NCBI GenBank assembly: GCA_041392625.1
Contig: JAWKLR010000004.1
Coordinates: 179,876 to 243,875 of the forward strand
DNA from: M3007 sp041392625
GTDB taxonomy: Bacteria > Bacteroidota > Bacteroidia > Chitinophagales > Saprospiraceae
Direction of reading: 5' to 3'
DNA length: 64,000 nt
Shown here one piece after another: positions 27,612 through 36,900 of this stretch (positions are counted from its first letter, which is position 1; each line of letters opens with the position of its first letter). Position numbers and translations under genes: made by a program. The notes below the pieces were generated by a model, which searched no databases, was not told the DNA's origin, and saw only the letters and a list, made by a program, of their open reading frames with translations.

Positions 27612-29042
27612 ATGAAACGTGTTTCCAATCTGATTTTTCTTTTTATTCTCCTTTCTACGCAGGCTGCAAGTGGGCAGGGTCAACTGGAAAATCTCGCAGA
27701 TTCTCTTTTTGCAGAATACAAGCTGCATACGCCCGGGGCGGCGGTTGCGATTGTGAAGGATGGAAAGGTAGTCTTGCAAAAAGGCTATGGCTCGGCCAAT
27801 TTGGAATATAAAGTCCCCATTCAATCCAATACGGTTTTTCACATTGCATCCCTTTCAAAACAGTTTACTGCCTATGCCATTTACCTGCTGGCGCGGGAGG
27901 GAAAAATCAGCCTGGAAGATGAGGTGCGAACGTACATTCCTGAGTTGCCTGAGTACAGTTTTCCCATTCGAATCCGGCATTTGCTGGGACATACAAGCGG
28001 ACTGAGAGACCAATGGGCCCTGCTCACCCTGGCTGGCTGGCGGATGGACGATGTCATTACCACCGAGCAGATTCTGAAACTGGTCTGCCGACAAGAATCC
28101 ACCAACACCGCTCCCGGAACCTATATGGCATACAGCAACACCGGCTACACCTTATTGGCTGAAATCATCGAGCGGGTGAGCCAGCAATCCTTCCCGGATT
28201 TTGTTGAAAGCCAAATCTTTGCTCCCCGTGGGATGACCTCCAGCCTGTTCTATGCCGACCACAACAAACTCGTCTCCAACCGGGCATACTCCTATGAGAA
28301 ACAAGAAGATGCGTATTTTAAGAAAAAACTAAATTATTCTACGGTGGGCGCAACCAGCATGTTTACCACGGTGGAAGACCTGGCGCGCTGGAGCAAGTTC
28401 TTAATCGCACCTCCAACTGCCGACAAAGACCTGGTACAGGCCTTCAATTCGGTTTCAACATTTGAAGATGGTAGTCCGGTGATTTGGTCTGCCAGTCCGG
28501 GCGACACAGTCTACCATGCAAAAGGGCAACTCCTGTATTACCACAGAGGCCTGAGAGTCATCAGCCACGGCGGACACGATGCCGGATTCCGATCTATTTG
28601 CACCCACTTCCCCGACCAGCAACTATCCATCATCATTCTGAGCAACGACGAGCACATTGGCTTATTCCCTCTGATGCTCCAATTTGCCGAGTATTTTTTA
28701 GCAGCAGAGTTCGAACCGGAAATGGAACCAGGAGACTCCCCAACTGTTGAATCAGAAGAGCCCTGGAATCCACCAGTTCTACCCTGGAGTGCAGAGCAAT
28801 TAACTGGAACGTATTACAGCCGGGAATTGGAAACCAGCTATAACCTGGAACTACAAGAAGACCGGCTGGTGATGAGCCATTCCAGGCTGCCGGATTTCGA
28901 ACTGAAATATGAAGGCCTAAACATATTCACCGGGAGAAACACATTTCCGTTCACCTTGAAACTGGAACTCACTGGTCCTTTGGTTACGGGTTTCAACATC
29001 ACCAATTTTGGGGTCCGGGATATTTATTTTAAAAAGCAATAG
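27612..29042 (+). CDS. serine hydrolase, beta-lactamase/penicillin-binding-protein-like (class C fold)
   Basis: A 476-residue exported enzyme of the Beta-lactamase (PF00144) family, also called serine hydrolases or esterases. A signal peptide (NLIFLFILLSTQAASGQ) is followed by the catalytic SxxK (ASLSKQFTAYA), the Tyr motif YSNTGY and an HGG in place of the KTG triad (ISHGGHDAGF). A C-terminal lipocalin-like domain (about 385-476) is seen in many family members. It probably acts on peptides or esters in the periplasm; true beta-lactamase activity cannot be inferred. Its start lies 33 bases after the restored stop of the TfoX-like gene. Confidence 0.88.
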   Translation: MKRVSNLIFLFILLSTQAASGQGQLENLADSLFAEYKLHTPGAAVAIVKDGKVVLQKGYGSANLEYKVPIQSNTVFHIASLSKQFTAYAIYLLAREGKISLEDEVRTYIPELPEYSFPIRIRHLLGHTSGLRDQWALLTLAGWRMDDVITTEQILKLVCRQESTNTAPGTYMAYSNTGYTLLAEIIERVSQQSFPDFVESQIFAPRGMTSSLFYADHNKLVSNRAYSYEKQEDAYFKKKLNYSTVGATSMFTTVEDLARWSKFLIAPPTADKDLVQAFNSVSTFEDGSPVIWSASPGDTVYHAKGQLLYYHRGLRVISHGGHDAGFRSICTHFPDQQLSIIILSNDEHIGLFPLMLQFAEYFLAAEFEPEMEPGDSPTVESEEPWNPPVLPWSAEQLTGTYYSRELETSYNLELQEDRLVMSHSRLPDFELKYEGLNIFTGRNTFPFTLKLELTGPLVTGFNITNFGVRDIYFKKQ

Positions 29043-29079
29043 TTGTTTGTTAATACCCGATGGCGTAAATCAAACTAAA

Positions 29080-29213
29080 GGGGCGCTAGCCCTGATATCT
29101 TGGTAGCACAACCATTCCAACAGATTCCGAGGGGCGCTAGCCCTGACATCTAAATCAAGACAATGTGTAAATGCATTGATCCGGCTTATCAAGATGTCAG
29201 AGTTACGCCCTTC
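29080..29213. repeat. palindromic repeat family 1, copy 2 (short)
   Basis: GGGGCGCTAGCCCTGATATC (29080), a second arm GGGGCGCTAGCCCTGACATC (29131) and the inverted arm AAGATGTCAGAGTTACGCCC (29191). The outer right arm is missing. It fills part of the 444-base gap before the next gene; 29214-29388 holds nothing else that I recognise. Confidence 0.8.
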
Positions 29214-29388
29214 CCAGATTAAATCACCCGGTTTTGCTGGGAAGATGAACCGGCCACATTAATTAACTCTACGATCAATTCGGAAATCACCCCTCCCCTC
29301 CTCTATTGGATTTCCCATAACAATAAGGCACACACCCTGTAAGATTTTTTTATCTGAGTAAAATATAATTAATTTTTTGTTTTAAATA

Positions 29389-29418
29389 TTGTTTTATAAA
29401 TAAAACTTTTTATTTTTG
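29389..29418 (+). promoter_or_regulatory. Bacteroidota-type promoter
   Basis: TTG (29389-29391), a 19-base spacer and TATTTTTG (29411-29418) fit the -33/-7 consensus. The stretch is extremely AT-rich. The downstream start codon at 29487 would have a leader of about 60 bases. Confidence 0.5.
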
Positions 29419-29486
29419 TTTTGAAAAATGAGAAGCCACAGTATGCACATATACCTGGTTACTTCCTTTTAAAAACACCTACATGT

Positions 29487-30176
29487 ATGAAAAAGCAAGC
29501 CGGACACCGTAAGTACAACATTCCCGATGCCGACCTGTACATTCGCTGTACCGAAGCACTACGCAACGCGCATCGTGATTTGGAACAATTCAAGCAATAC
29601 GGCTATGGCGTTGAGCGCATGAAAGCCTTTAAAGCCATTTCTGATCAGTTCCGGGCCCTGCCCGATGACGATGAATTGGTGGGCGATCAAATGATCACCA
29701 CCGAAAAGAAAAACCAGGCGGCTGAAAGTCTGAAAACGGCCATCCGCTCGGTTATGACCCGAGTAGCCATGAAGTACCACGACCGGACCGGCCGCTATCG
29801 GAAATTTGGTACAGCAAAAATGGGAGACATGAGTGATCCGCAACTCCTCTTTTGCGGCCGCCGCGTAGCCCGTGTAGCCCGGGCTCAAATTGATTTTCTG
29901 GCAGATGTGGGCATGAACGAACGCCTCATCCAACGCGTACTCGATGCCTGCGCGGCGTTTGAAACGGCTATGAACATCCAACAGGATCGAGTTCACGACC
30001 GCGACATATCCGTCGAACGCAGAATGGAACAGGGGAATAAACTGTACGAAGAACTCGTCGTCCTATGCGACATCGGAAAAGACATCTGGGCCGAAACCGA
30101 TCGCAAAAAATACGATCAATACTGCCTCTACGAAAGCAACAACGAACAAAAAAAGCGAAGAAAATTAGCAGAATAA
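29487..30176 (+). CDS. hypothetical helical protein
   Basis: A 229-residue, highly charged and mostly helical cytoplasmic protein without signal peptide or membrane segment. Characteristic stretches are VERMKAFKAISDQFRALPDD, KFGTAKMGDMSDPQLLFCGR and RVARAQIDFLADVGMNERLI. The C-terminus is a basic tail (EQKKRRKLAE). I do not recognise a characterised family. It stands alone, behind a strong AT-rich promoter-like region. The ATG at 29487 is preferred over an in-frame start at 29421, which lies almost on the promoter. Confidence 0.7.
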   Translation: MKKQAGHRKYNIPDADLYIRCTEALRNAHRDLEQFKQYGYGVERMKAFKAISDQFRALPDDDELVGDQMITTEKKNQAAESLKTAIRSVMTRVAMKYHDRTGRYRKFGTAKMGDMSDPQLLFCGRRVARVARAQIDFLADVGMNERLIQRVLDACAAFETAMNIQQDRVHDRDISVERRMEQGNKLYEELVVLCDIGKDIWAETDRKKYDQYCLYESNNEQKKRRKLAE

Positions 30177-30193
30177 CAAGCTGCCTGACTACT

Positions 30194-30213
30194 CCCCGCC
30201 AGGCATGGCGGGG
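30194..30213. repeat. palindromic repeat family 3, between convergent genes
   Basis: CCCCGCCAGGCATGGCGGGG directly abuts the last codon of the phosphoribosyltransferase gene. The TAG stop of that gene is the TAG that normally flanks this palindrome elsewhere (GTAGCCCCGCC). Confidence 0.75.
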
Positions 30214-30714
30214 CTACTCCAAATACACCGCCATGTCTTCCTTGTTCCGGATTTCTACGCGGATATTATCTTTCATAGTAGTTGCAAGCGCCAGCCCCAC
30301 ATAATCGGCTTTGATCGGGAACGACTTGTGCGTCCGGTCTACCAATACAGCAACTTCCACCTTGGCCGGTAGCACTTTCAGAAAGGGTGAAATGGCATAA
30401 AACGCCGTGCGGCCGGTGTTGGCTACATCGTCCACCACAATTACGGGCTTGCCTTTAACGGACTCAAGGGGCAAGGCCAGTTCCGGTGCATACTCAATCG
30501 GGTTAGCCGGGTTGAGCCGGATATTGGTCAGGGTAATCCGGGTGTCATCTATCCGCAGTTGATTCAATTGCTCGAGCAGGAGTTCGGCAAAAACCAGTCC
30601 GTTGTTGTTCAGTCCGGCCAAAATGATTTCCGGCGATCCAAAATTCCGTTCCAGAATTTGAATAGCCAATCGTTTGATCTTTTGCTTGATTTGTCGGTCG
30701 TCCAGTAGTTTCAT
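30214..30714 (-). CDS. phosphoribosyltransferase (PyrR-like)
   Basis: A 166-residue type I phosphoribosyltransferase. The PRPP-binding loop is VIVVDDVANTGRTAF (about residues 91-105), and the hood/flexible-loop region lies around ITLTNIRLNPANP. It resembles PyrR and related uracil/hypoxanthine PRTases and transfers the ribose-phosphate of PRPP to a base, or acts as a PRPP-dependent regulator. A second, more typical PyrR is encoded at 59894-60442 next to pyrB, so this copy probably has another role. It is monocistronic, its 3' end formed by a family 3 repeat. Confidence 0.82.
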   Translation of the reverse strand: MKLLDDRQIKQKIKRLAIQILERNFGSPEIILAGLNNNGLVFAELLLEQLNQLRIDDTRITLTNIRLNPANPIEYAPELALPLESVKGKPVIVVDDVANTGRTAFYAISPFLKVLPAKVEVAVLVDRTHKSFPIKADYVGLALATTMKDNIRVEIRNKEDMAVYLE

Positions 30715-30972
30715 AACAAAATGCGGAAAGCGGTTCCAGCACGCCGATCAAATGGCCGGTTGCTGCGGTTAAGTTGCTGCTGCGAAGGTAGGGAGATTAT
30801 TCCAATGCCAAATGCTGTGATTTTCCAAACATGCGCGTATTTTCGCCTATAGACCTGGAAGCGCATTTTGATCCATTAAAAATGCCCGACTACTGACTAA
30901 GACCACGGGTACCTGTGTGCACCTAATTCGGTATTTTATTCAGGTAGGAAAAACGAAATAACGGATAAAACC

Positions 30973-32286
30973 ATGCTACAACTCATCGCATTTGCCCTGG
31001 TGCTCGTTCTGACCGGCTATTTTGCCTGGAAGGGGTACAAACCCATTATCCGAAATATACGACTCGGAAAACCGATGGACGTATCCGGTCCGCGCGCTGA
31101 CCGATGGCGCAATGTCCTACTCATTGCTTTTGGACAAAAAAAGATGTTCAAAAACTGGATTCCCGCGGTCCTTCACTTTTTCATCTATGCCGCGTTTGTC
31201 ATTACCCAAATTGAACTGATTGAAATTTTTGTTGATGGGTTGACAGGAAGTCACCGCCTGTTTGCACCTTATCTGGGCGGGTTCTACACCTTTGTCATCA
31301 GTTTCATCGAGGTGCTGTCGGTATGTGCATTTTTTGCCACCATTGCCTTTTTACTCCGCAGAAACATCCTCAAGGTGCCCCGGTTCCACAAACCTGAAAT
31401 GAAGGGCTGGCCGTTTAAAGATGGTAACCTCATTCTGCTCGGAGAGATCATACTTCTGATTGGTATTTTCAGCATGAACGGAGCGGATCAGGTGCTGCAG
31501 GCTCAAAACCATCCGGCCTACCACCATACAGGACATTTTGCTGTGAGCAGCCAATTGGGGCCTGCTTTGTTTGGCGGACTTAGCGACGGCACGCTCATCG
31601 CAATTGAACGCTTTGGCTGGTGGCTTCACATCCTCACTGTATTTGGTTTTTTATGCTACCTCCCCTACTCCAAACACCTGCACATCCTCCTGGCATTTCC
31701 CAATACCTGGTATGCCCGCCTGAATGCAAAAGGTGAAATGGCCAACATGCCCGATGTACAAAAAGAGGTTCGTATCATGATGGGCCTCGAACAGGCCGAT
31801 GCCGATATGAGCGGCGACCTGCCCGAATTCGGAGCAAACGATGTGTTTAGCCTGAATAGAAAAAATATCCTGGATGCTTATACCTGTACGGAGTGCGGAC
31901 GGTGTACCGCCAATTGTCCGGCCAACCTGACCGGTAAAAAACTCTCGCCCCGAAAGGTTATGATGGATGTGCGCGACCGGGCTGATGAGGTGGGTAAACT
32001 ACTGGACTCCGGTACGCAAACCATTGAAGCATTCAACGACGGGAAAAGTCTGTTTGATTCCATCAGCGCGGAAGAACTGCATGCCTGCACCACCTGCAAC
32101 GCTTGTGTAGAAGCCTGCCCGGTGTTGATCAATCCACTGGATATCATCTTGCAAATGCGCCGGTATGAAATCCTGACGCTTTCAGCCGGGCCTGCGGAAT
32201 GGCTTCCGATGTTCAATGCAATTGAAAATGCGGGAGCAGCCTGGCAGATGTCTGAGGCGCGCGATGCCTGGAAAAATCAAGATTAA
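30973..32286 (+). CDS. membrane-bound (Fe-S)-binding oxidoreductase subunit (HdrC/NarI-like fusion)
   Basis: A 437-residue inner-membrane protein. Five or so hydrophobic helices fill the first 245 residues (LIAFALVLVLTGYFAWKGY; FLLRRNI; LHILTVFGFLCYLPYS) with histidines suitable for haem ligation. Two [4Fe-4S] motifs follow: CTECGRCTANCP and CTTCNACVEACP. The layout is that of the membrane subunit of a quinone-linked heterodisulfide-reductase-like electron-transfer unit common in Bacteroidota. It heads a three-gene operon with the CCG-domain protein 29 bases downstream. The electron donor is unknown. Confidence 0.88.
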   Translation: MLQLIAFALVLVLTGYFAWKGYKPIIRNIRLGKPMDVSGPRADRWRNVLLIAFGQKKMFKNWIPAVLHFFIYAAFVITQIELIEIFVDGLTGSHRLFAPYLGGFYTFVISFIEVLSVCAFFATIAFLLRRNILKVPRFHKPEMKGWPFKDGNLILLGEIILLIGIFSMNGADQVLQAQNHPAYHHTGHFAVSSQLGPALFGGLSDGTLIAIERFGWWLHILTVFGFLCYLPYSKHLHILLAFPNTWYARLNAKGEMANMPDVQKEVRIMMGLEQADADMSGDLPEFGANDVFSLNRKNILDAYTCTECGRCTANCPANLTGKKLSPRKVMMDVRDRADEVGKLLDSGTQTIEAFNDGKSLFDSISAEELHACTTCNACVEACPVLINPLDIILQMRRYEILTLSAGPAEWLPMFNAIENAGAAWQMSEARDAWKNQD

Positions 32287-32315
32287 GACCCTCAAACCGT
32301 TAAAAATCAGGAAAA

Positions 32316-33101
32316 ATGATGAATGTCAAAACCATAGCAGAATATCAGGCCGAGGGCAAAACACCAGAAGTATTGTTTTGGGTGGGATGTGCCGGCAGCT
32401 TTGATGCCCGCGCACAGAAAGTTACCCGGGCAGTATGTGAAATATTAGAACATGCCGGGGTTGAATTTGCAATCCTTGGAAATGAAGAGCGCTGCACCGG
32501 AGACCCGGCACGCCGGGCAGGAAATGAATTCCTGTTTCAGATGACCGCCATGATGAACATTGAAACCCTCAACATGTACGAGGTCAAACGCATCGTAGCG
32601 GCCTGTCCGCACTGTTTCAATATCCTGAAAAATGAATACCCTGCGTTGGGCGGCAACTATGAAGTGATGCACCACTCCCAGTTTTTGCAGGAGTTAATCC
32701 AAAATGGAAAACTCAAAATGAAGGAAGGTGGCAGCTTCAAAGGCAAGCGCATTACCTATCACGACTCCTGTTATCTGGGCCGCGCCAACGATGTGTACGA
32801 AGCACCACGCGCAGTTTTGGAAGCACTGGATATAGATCTGGTCGAGATGAAACGCTCCCGACAAAACGGACTGTGCTGTGGAGCGGGCGGAGCGCAAATG
32901 TGGAAGGAAGATGAACCCGGAGAAAAGCGGATTAATTCCGAACGCGCAGAAGAAGTGCTGGGCACTCAAGCCGAAGCGGTAGTAGCCAACTGTCCATTCT
33001 GCATCACCATGCTTCAGGATGGGCTGAAGGAAAAAGAAAAAGCGGACGATGTGAAAGTATACGATCTTTCCGAAATGATTCTCAACAACATAGTACAATA
33101 G
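32316..33101 (+). CDS. CCG-domain (Fe-S)-binding protein (HdrB-like)
   Basis: A 261-residue cysteine-rich protein with two CCG-type motifs. The first half has VGCAGSFDARAQKV, CTGDPARRAGNE and CPHCFNILKNEYP. The second half has YHDSCYLGRANDVY, LCCGAGGAQMW and NCPFCITML. Each cysteine set can hold a non-cubane or [4Fe-4S] cluster, as in HdrB, GlpC and LutA. It works with the membrane subunit directly upstream. The start could be at either of two adjacent ATGs. Confidence 0.9.
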   Translation: MMNVKTIAEYQAEGKTPEVLFWVGCAGSFDARAQKVTRAVCEILEHAGVEFAILGNEERCTGDPARRAGNEFLFQMTAMMNIETLNMYEVKRIVAACPHCFNILKNEYPALGGNYEVMHHSQFLQELIQNGKLKMKEGGSFKGKRITYHDSCYLGRANDVYEAPRAVLEALDIDLVEMKRSRQNGLCCGAGGAQMWKEDEPGEKRINSERAEEVLGTQAEAVVANCPFCITMLQDGLKEKEKADDVKVYDLSEMILNNIVQ

Positions 33102-33107
33102 ACCATC

Positions 33108-33620
33108 ATGCAGGTATCTCAATATCCACTTACACCAAGCCTGGCACAGGCCTCTGATTTTGCTCCGGAATCAAAAATCTGGATTTACATAGCCGATCGC
33201 GATCTGAGCGAGCAGGAAACTGAGGCCATGCAATCCAACCTGGCGGCTTTTTGTAAAAAATGGACTGCCCACAACCAACAACTCAAAGCACGCGCTGAAC
33301 TCTATGCAGGGCGCTATCTCATCCTCATGGTAGACGAAACCCAGGCAGGAGCAAGTGGTTGCTCGATCGACAGTTCTGTGCATTTTCTGGAAGCATTGGG
33401 CAAACAATTCCAGGTGGACTTATTCAACCGGATGCAATTTGGCTTTGTCGGCGATGAAGGGGTGCAGGTAGTTGACCGCCAACAGTTCCAGCAACTCCTG
33501 GATTCCGGTAAAATCACTGAAGAAACACTGGTTGTAAACTCCCTTGCAGCCAATAAAACCCAATTGGCAGAATCCTGGCTCACGCCCTTTTCCCAAAGTT
33601 GGCTCAAGCGGCTTTTTTGA
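33108..33620 (+). CDS. Bacteroidota-conserved hypothetical protein of the Fe-S operon
   Basis: A 170-residue soluble protein (ESKIWIYIADRDLSEQETEA, GRYLILMVDETQAGASGCSI, SVHFLEALGKQFQVDLFNRM). It is conserved in Bacteroidota behind the (Fe-S) pair and often mislabelled ABC transporter ATPase, although it has no Walker motif. Six bases separate it from the CCG-domain gene, so it is the third gene of the operon. Function unknown. Confidence 0.75.
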   Translation: MQVSQYPLTPSLAQASDFAPESKIWIYIADRDLSEQETEAMQSNLAAFCKKWTAHNQQLKARAELYAGRYLILMVDETQAGASGCSIDSSVHFLEALGKQFQVDLFNRMQFGFVGDEGVQVVDRQQFQQLLDSGKITEETLVVNSLAANKTQLAESWLTPFSQSWLKRLF

Positions 33621-33995
33621 TTCGATATACCGGGATATCATTCACTTCCTACTCTGTTCAGGACAAATTTGAGTTTGGTCCCTATTCTTTATTACCCGGG
33701 CAAAATAATTTTCCTCCGGAAGCTTAATTATATGCCAACAACCCTTATTTTTCTGCCCTGAAACACACAAAGTAGAAGTGTTTAGAAGTTATACCTCTTG
33801 CAAATAATCCAATCTTTAACCAAAAGGTGTATCTTAGAACATATTCAACCTTTTTCTAAGAGCAAGAAACCACTTTGATCCCAATTCCACCTGTCTCCAT
33901 TCCCAATACCCGGTAGACAGGAACTGTACCAATCGGTGCAAGTAGCAATACAAGCCCCGGATACCAGAAACTGATCACTTTTTAATCTTTGAACC
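33621..33995. other. 375-base intergenic region, nothing recognised
   Basis: No conserved gene, clear terminator or repeat-family copy is visible on either strand. A minus-strand frame of 88 codons overlapping the next gene looks like a shadow. Confidence 0.5.
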
Positions 33996-36900
33996 ATGAA
34001 GCAATTGTCGCCTCTAGGCATTCGGTTGTTGACTCTGTCACTTTTCCTTTTTTCCACACCAATTTTTTTACAGGCAAATACGGGAACGCCTCCGTATGGA
34101 CCGGCTTTCACCTGCGACCCACCCGTTCAGGTAAGCCTGCAACTCCTCACTTCCAGTTACGTCGATATTTCCTGGTCGTACACCGGAACAGACCCTGTCG
34201 ATTCCTATGAATGGGAAGTAGGCTTTATTGATTTTGACCCAGGAACAGGCACCTCCTATTTAAACGGAACGACACCCGACACGTTTGTTTCCGTGTTGGG
34301 AATTACCGGATTGGCAGGTCTGGACTTTTATGTAAAAACCAACTGTCCCGGAGGCTCAAGCACCTGGTCTGGTCCCATCCGCTTTTTTGTCCCTCCCGGC
34401 TGCGGGGATGCCTTTACCGATTCAGGCGGCGCACTCAATGATTACAGCAGTGATGAATTGGATACAACCATTATTTGTCCAACTCCTGGACTGGGTTTGG
34501 TAAGTACGGTTTCATTCCTTTCATTTGAAACGGAAGAAAATCAGGATTTCCTCAAAATCTACGACGGTATCTCGCTCGATGCTCCCCAATTGGCCAACCT
34601 GACGGGCTATTATGCCCCAGCAGATTTGCCTGGGCCGTTTACTGCTACAAATACTACAGGCTGTCTGACCTTTGTATTCCAGTCAAACGGCCAGGTCGAA
34701 GAAGAAGGCTGGACAGCCGGAGTTCTCTGCGCACCACCAGCCTATTGCCTCGAACCCATGGCCCTGAACATTACAGAACTCGCTTCTGATTCAGTTAGTC
34801 TGGCCTGGGATGGTGTAGCCGGAAATACTGGGTATGAATGGCAAATAGGTCCAAGCCCTTTCCAGGCGGGAGACACTCCTGAGCAAAGTGGTATGACCAC
34901 CGATGAATCCCTCACAATCCAAAACCTTTCTGGCAATACAGATTATACATTCATTATCCGTTCCGTCTGTGGCCCTGGTGATGAATCCGTATGGGTTGAA
35001 GTGAACTTCCATACCCAAACATCTTGTGGCGACAACTGGTACGACAGTGGCGGAATTGCCGGTGATTACAGCGATAATGAAGATTACACGGAATTGATTT
35101 GTCCGAACGCGGTCGGTGAAGTAGTCTACATGGATTTCCCTTCCTTCAAAACACAAAATGGGGATGTCCTGTATATTCATGATGGTACAGACATCAATGC
35201 TCCCCTGATCGGTAGTTTTGAAGGTACTATTTCCAGTTTCCCAACCATAGAAGCCACCAATGGAACCGGTTGCCTTACGCTCCATTTTGTGTCTGATGCT
35301 ATGAATACCAAAGAAGGCTGGGAAGCCACCGTATCCTGTGCAGCACCCAGCGGATGCGGCTCGCCACTTGGTTTGCAACTTACTGCATTGAGCAGCGACC
35401 AGGCAAGTGTTGACTGGATTGATATCCTGGCTGCAACAGGTTTTAATTGGGAACTAGGGGAAGCGCCCTATGCACCGGGAGGTACCAGTCTGCAGAGCGG
35501 CTCCACCACCGACTCCGAACTGGCGCTCACCGGATTGATGAGCAGCACAGACTATCAATTGTATGTGCAAACTGTTTGTGCAGGCGGTAATTCCATTTGG
35601 CTTGGCATTTCATTTACCACTCCTCCGGGATGTGGAGATGATTTTTACGATACCGGGGGTTCAGCCGATAACTATCAAAACAATGAAGATTATACGACCA
35701 CCATTTGCCCCAACGACCCAGGTGATGTAGTTTCTTTGATTTTTGCCAGTTTTAAGTCAGACCAGGGAGATGTACTCAGCCTATACCACGGAACCGAGGT
35801 AGATCCGGCATTTTTTATTGGAAGCCTGGAAGGCAACGTGCAAAACCCGGGCGTGTTTACAAGCGGTGTTTCGAATGGTTGCATCACAGCCCACTTTACT
35901 TCGGATGCTTCCAGTACACAAGCCGGTTGGTTTGCTGGTGTAGTATGTGCACCACCCAACAATTGCATCGATCCAATTGGGGTTACCCTGGTTGAGGCCA
36001 CTCCGGACGGAGCGGTAATTTCCTGGGCAGGATTGGCAGGCACTACACAGTACGAATGGCAGGTTGTTCCAGCTGGAGTAAATCCATTCCCTTCGGGAAC
36101 TACAACAACAGATACATTTGTTACGGTGACCGGGCTTTTATCTATTTCACCTTACGATTTCTACGTGCGGGCCAATTGTGGTCCTAATGGAACAAGCGGT
36201 TGGGTAAAACTGAGTTTCACTACAGCCATAAATTGCTTCCCTTCGGGCGGAAATCTCGTTTGTGGCAACACCCGACTTGCCGTTATTGGTGCAGGCAATG
36301 GCGCCTGGGAACTCAATTGCACTTCTCCACCATTTCCTACCTATGGTCGCGAACTGGTTTTCACCTTTACCGCACCCGTTACCCGGACCTACCTGCTTGA
36401 TGTTGCAGCCAGTGGCTCAAATGGTTTGGCTACCTATTTCTACAAGGAAGCCAGCCTTGGCTGCGATGCAGATAACTGGGAGTGTATTGGCGACTTCAAT
36501 ACCGCGGGAGGTACCGAGGCGTTCGGTCCGCTGATTGCAGGTAAAACCTATTTTATTCTGGTTGATAACAACAGTCCGTTTAGTTCAGCAGTTCAAACCT
36601 TCAAAATCGTGGGCTGTGGCCCCGTCAACGACGAAGCCGCTGGAGCCATTGAACTCACGCTCAATACGCCCTGTGCCGGCAACATCCACTCCAACCTGGG
36701 TGCAGGTTATTTGCTTGGCGAGCCAGATCCAGACACCTCCAGTGTAGACGGACTGGCAGGCCGATGGCTCGATCCGGCTGAAAAAACAGTTTGGTTTAAG
36801 TTCCAGGCTCCGTTTTCCGGATCCATTACCCTGACTTCCGACTCCTATCCCCAGGGTAGCAATTTCGATACGCAGATTGCATTGTATGAAGCAAGCGATC

